Made by a program: the position numbers and the translations under genes. The notes beneath the pieces are model-generated. The model was not told where the DNA came from and made no database searches. It worked only from the letters and a program-made list of their open reading frames with translations. A DNA stretch of 64,000 bases from NCBI RefSeq assembly GCF_028657905.1, contig NZ_CP117782.1, forward strand, positions 806,001 to 870,000, in the 5' to 3' direction. This stretch comes from Burkholderia sp. FERM BP-3421. Its GTDB lineage: Bacteria; Pseudomonadota; Gammaproteobacteria; Burkholderiales; Burkholderiaceae. This document shows positions 62,424 to 64,000 of the stretch, in pieces (within the stretch, counting starts at the first letter, position 1; each line of letters opens with the position of its first letter).

Positions 62424-63533
62424 CTAATAACCGAACTGCGACGCCAATTCGTCGATGAGGTCGCGCTGGAACGCGTTGAACCGCTCGCCCGGCTGCTGCG
62501 CGGTCATCAGCGCGAGCGCGGGGTCGTCGACCGCGGTGCGCACGCCCGCCAATGTCTCGACGATCGCGAGGCCGCAGAACGGCACGTACGCCTCCGAATA
62601 GCCGCCTTCGTGCACGACCACCAGGCGTCCGCCGCACAGCCGTTCCGCCGCGTCCTTCACGCCTTGCGTGAGATGCCGGTAGCTGTCGCTGTGCAATTGC
62701 ATGCGCGCGAGCGGATCGACCGCGTTCGCATCGAGCCCGCTCGCGACGACGATCAACTCGGGCCTGAACGCATCGAGCGCCGGCAACACGATGCGCGCGA
62801 GCGCGTGACGATAGGCGTCGTCGCCCGCGCCCGCGAGCAGCGGAATGTTGAGATTCGCGCCCACGCCCGCGCCTGCGCCGCGTTCCTCGGCGCCGCTGTA
62901 GCCGGGCGGAAAGCAGCGGTCCTGGTGCAGCGAGATTGTCAGCGTGTGGGGATCGTCGTAATAGATCGACTGCGTGCCGTTGCCGTGATGCACGTCCCAG
63001 TCGATCACGGCGATGCGTTCCACGCCGTGTTTCGCGCGCGCGGCCTCGAGCGCGATCGGGATGTTGGCGAGCAGGCAGAACCCCATCGGCTTGTCGCGCA
63101 GGCAGTGATGGCCGGGCGGCCGCGACAGCGAGAACGCGTTGGGCGCGCGCGCGTCGAGCACGGTGTCGACGGCCGCGAGCGCGAGCCCGGCCGACAGCGC
63201 GGCGATTTCGTAGCTGCCCGGGCCGAACGGCGCGAGATCGCCGAGGTCGCCGCCCGTCGCGTCGCTCAGGCGCTTGAAGGCATCCAGATACGACGCGGGA
63301 TGGATCCGCCGCAGATCGGCGTCGGTCGCGGCCGGCGCGGTTTGCATCGCGAGGCGGGCGCCGAGCCCGGAGGCCTGCACGAGCGCAAGCAGGCGGCGTT
63401 TCGAATCGGGCGATTCCGCGTAGCCCGCGGCCGACGGCGGCTGGACCCAGCCGCCGACCGGCAGGAACAGCGCGTGCATGCCGCCCGTATGCCAGAACGT
63501 GCGTTCGTCGGTGAAGAATGCGGTTTTGCTCAT
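62424..63533 (-). CDS. histone deacetylase/acetylpolyamine amidohydrolase family protein
   Basis: The 369-residue protein has the class II HDAC-like fold: SRPPGHHCLRDKPMGFCLLAN with the catalytic histidine pair near residue 137, the zinc-site aspartate and histidine in AVIDWDVHHGNGTQSIYYDDP near 173, and VVASGLDANAVDPL with a later acidic ligand near 259, then HEGGYSEAYVP. Bacterial members deacetylate polyamines or small amides. A transporter gene lies immediately upstream on the same strand and may supply the substrate. Confidence 0.9.
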   Translation of the reverse strand: MSKTAFFTDERTFWHTGGMHALFLPVGGWVQPPSAAGYAESPDSKRRLLALVQASGLGARLAMQTAPAATDADLRRIHPASYLDAFKRLSDATGGDLGDLAPFGPGSYEIAALSAGLALAAVDTVLDARAPNAFSLSRPPGHHCLRDKPMGFCLLANIPIALEAARAKHGVERIAVIDWDVHHGNGTQSIYYDDPHTLTISLHQDRCFPPGYSGAEERGAGAGVGANLNIPLLAGAGDDAYRHALARIVLPALDAFRPELIVVASGLDANAVDPLARMQLHSDSYRHLTQGVKDAAERLCGGRLVVVHEGGYSEAYVPFCGLAIVETLAGVRTAVDDPALALMTAQQPGERFNAFQRDLIDELASQFGY

Positions 63534-63569
63534 GAGATCGGTCAGGTGGGTTGGAAAGACAAGGCAGGG

Positions 63570-64000
63570 TCAACCGGCGCGCCGCTCGACGCGCAGCAGC
63601 AGCGCGAGCGACGCGCACGCCGCGACGGCCGCGAGCGCGAACAGCTGGCGCTGGGTGCCGCCGCCGTCGAGCAGCAGGCCGGCGACGAGCGGTCCGGCCG
63701 CGAGCCCCGCGCCGATCACGAGGTTGAGCGTCGCGATCAGGCGGCCGGACGGATCGACGCGCGCCACGCTGGCGAGCGCGAACGGCAGCACGAAGGTCCA
63801 CGCGAACTTGAAGGCGAGGATCGCGGCGGCGAAGCCGGGCGCGCCCGCCTGCGCGGCGAGCAGGGCCAGCGCCCCGACGAGAATGCCGTAGCCCGTGTAC
63901 AGCATCGCGCGCCGCGCCGCGCGTCCGCCGAGCAGCGCGGCGAGCGTCGCGCCGGCGATGCCGAACAGGCTCGCGATCGCGAGCACGGTGCCGGTGGCGG
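63570..64000 (-). CDS. MFS transporter, partial (C-terminal part)
   Basis: Only the last about 143 residues are in the window; the gene runs off the right edge. Four or more hydrophobic helices are visible, with short basic loops (RAARRAML) and a GLLLDGGGTQRQLF loop before the last helix, as in major facilitator proteins. It probably forms an operon with the HDAC-family gene 36 bp downstream. Confidence 0.75.
   Translation of the reverse strand, partial: ATGTVLAIASLFGIAGATLAALLGGRAARRAMLYTGYGILVGALALLAAQAGAPGFAAAILAFKFAWTFVLPFALASVARVDPSGRLIATLNLVIGAGLAAGPLVAGLLLDGGGTQRQLFALAAVAACASLALLLRVERRAG

Noticed and set aside
1..64000. CRISPR arrays and cas genes
   Set aside because: No run of regularly spaced short direct repeats with unique spacers and no cas-like protein was found.

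Overview
The window reads as a GC-rich betaproteobacterial chromosome. Gene content and protein sequence (PuuD-type urate hydroxylase, AhpC/AhpD pair, EnvZ/OmpR pair, ispD-ispF next to mfd) point to Burkholderia sensu lato; I cannot fix the species by reading alone. Most long open frames in the GC-rich part are antisense shadows and were left out.

Layout. (1) 0.1-13.5 kb is a purine/urate breakdown supercluster. It holds a GntR regulator, an NCS1 transporter, an Asp/Glu-type racemase, puuE, uraD, alc and allA on the plus strand. These are followed by a LysR/RidA divergent pair, an ACT-domain protein, the membrane urate hydroxylase puuD and uraH on the minus strand, then a guanine/8-oxoguanine-type deaminase and a second LysR regulator. 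Together they take urate through 5-hydroxyisourate, OHCU, allantoin, allantoate and ureidoglycolate to glyoxylate and urea. (2) 13.7-39.4 kb is core housekeeping: dodecin, a 3-hydroxyisobutyrate-dehydrogenase-like enzyme whose 3' end is echoed in a decayed tandem repeat, mscL, a TPR/PspA envelope pair, PBP1A, cytochrome b561, a PLP dehydratase, argE, mfd, ispD-ispF, ahpD/ahpC, an EnvZ/OmpR system, a DUF1800/DUF1501 pair and a squalene-synthase-like gene. An unusual four-copy 64-bp repeat with DnaA-box-like ends surrounds a small membrane-protein gene at 22.99-24.22 kb.

(3) 39.5-55.4 kb is a prophage of about 15.8 kb inserted in the 3' end of a tRNA-Leu (anticodon UAG), with 21-bp att repeats. 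It keeps an integrase, a holin/Rz/Rz1 set, tail-tip genes with the C-terminal part of a lambda-J-like protein, a replication/recombination block, a single-subunit T7-like RNA polymerase, a lipoprotein cargo gene, a SAR endolysin and a small HTH protein. No terminase, portal, capsid or repressor is present. The J-like gene and an oppositely oriented putative ssDNA-binding gene both lack their 5' ends and meet head to head near 45.75 kb, the mark of one large internal deletion.

(4) 55.4-62.4 kb is older accessory DNA behind attR. It has a decayed P4-type integrase, a lysozyme effector with an overlapping LprI-like periplasmic inhibitor (a likely toxin/immunity pair), an orphan fimbrial adhesin, degraded coding remnants and a large amidohydrolase. 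(5) From 62.4 kb core-like sequence resumes with a histone-deacetylase-family hydrolase and a transporter cut by the window edge.
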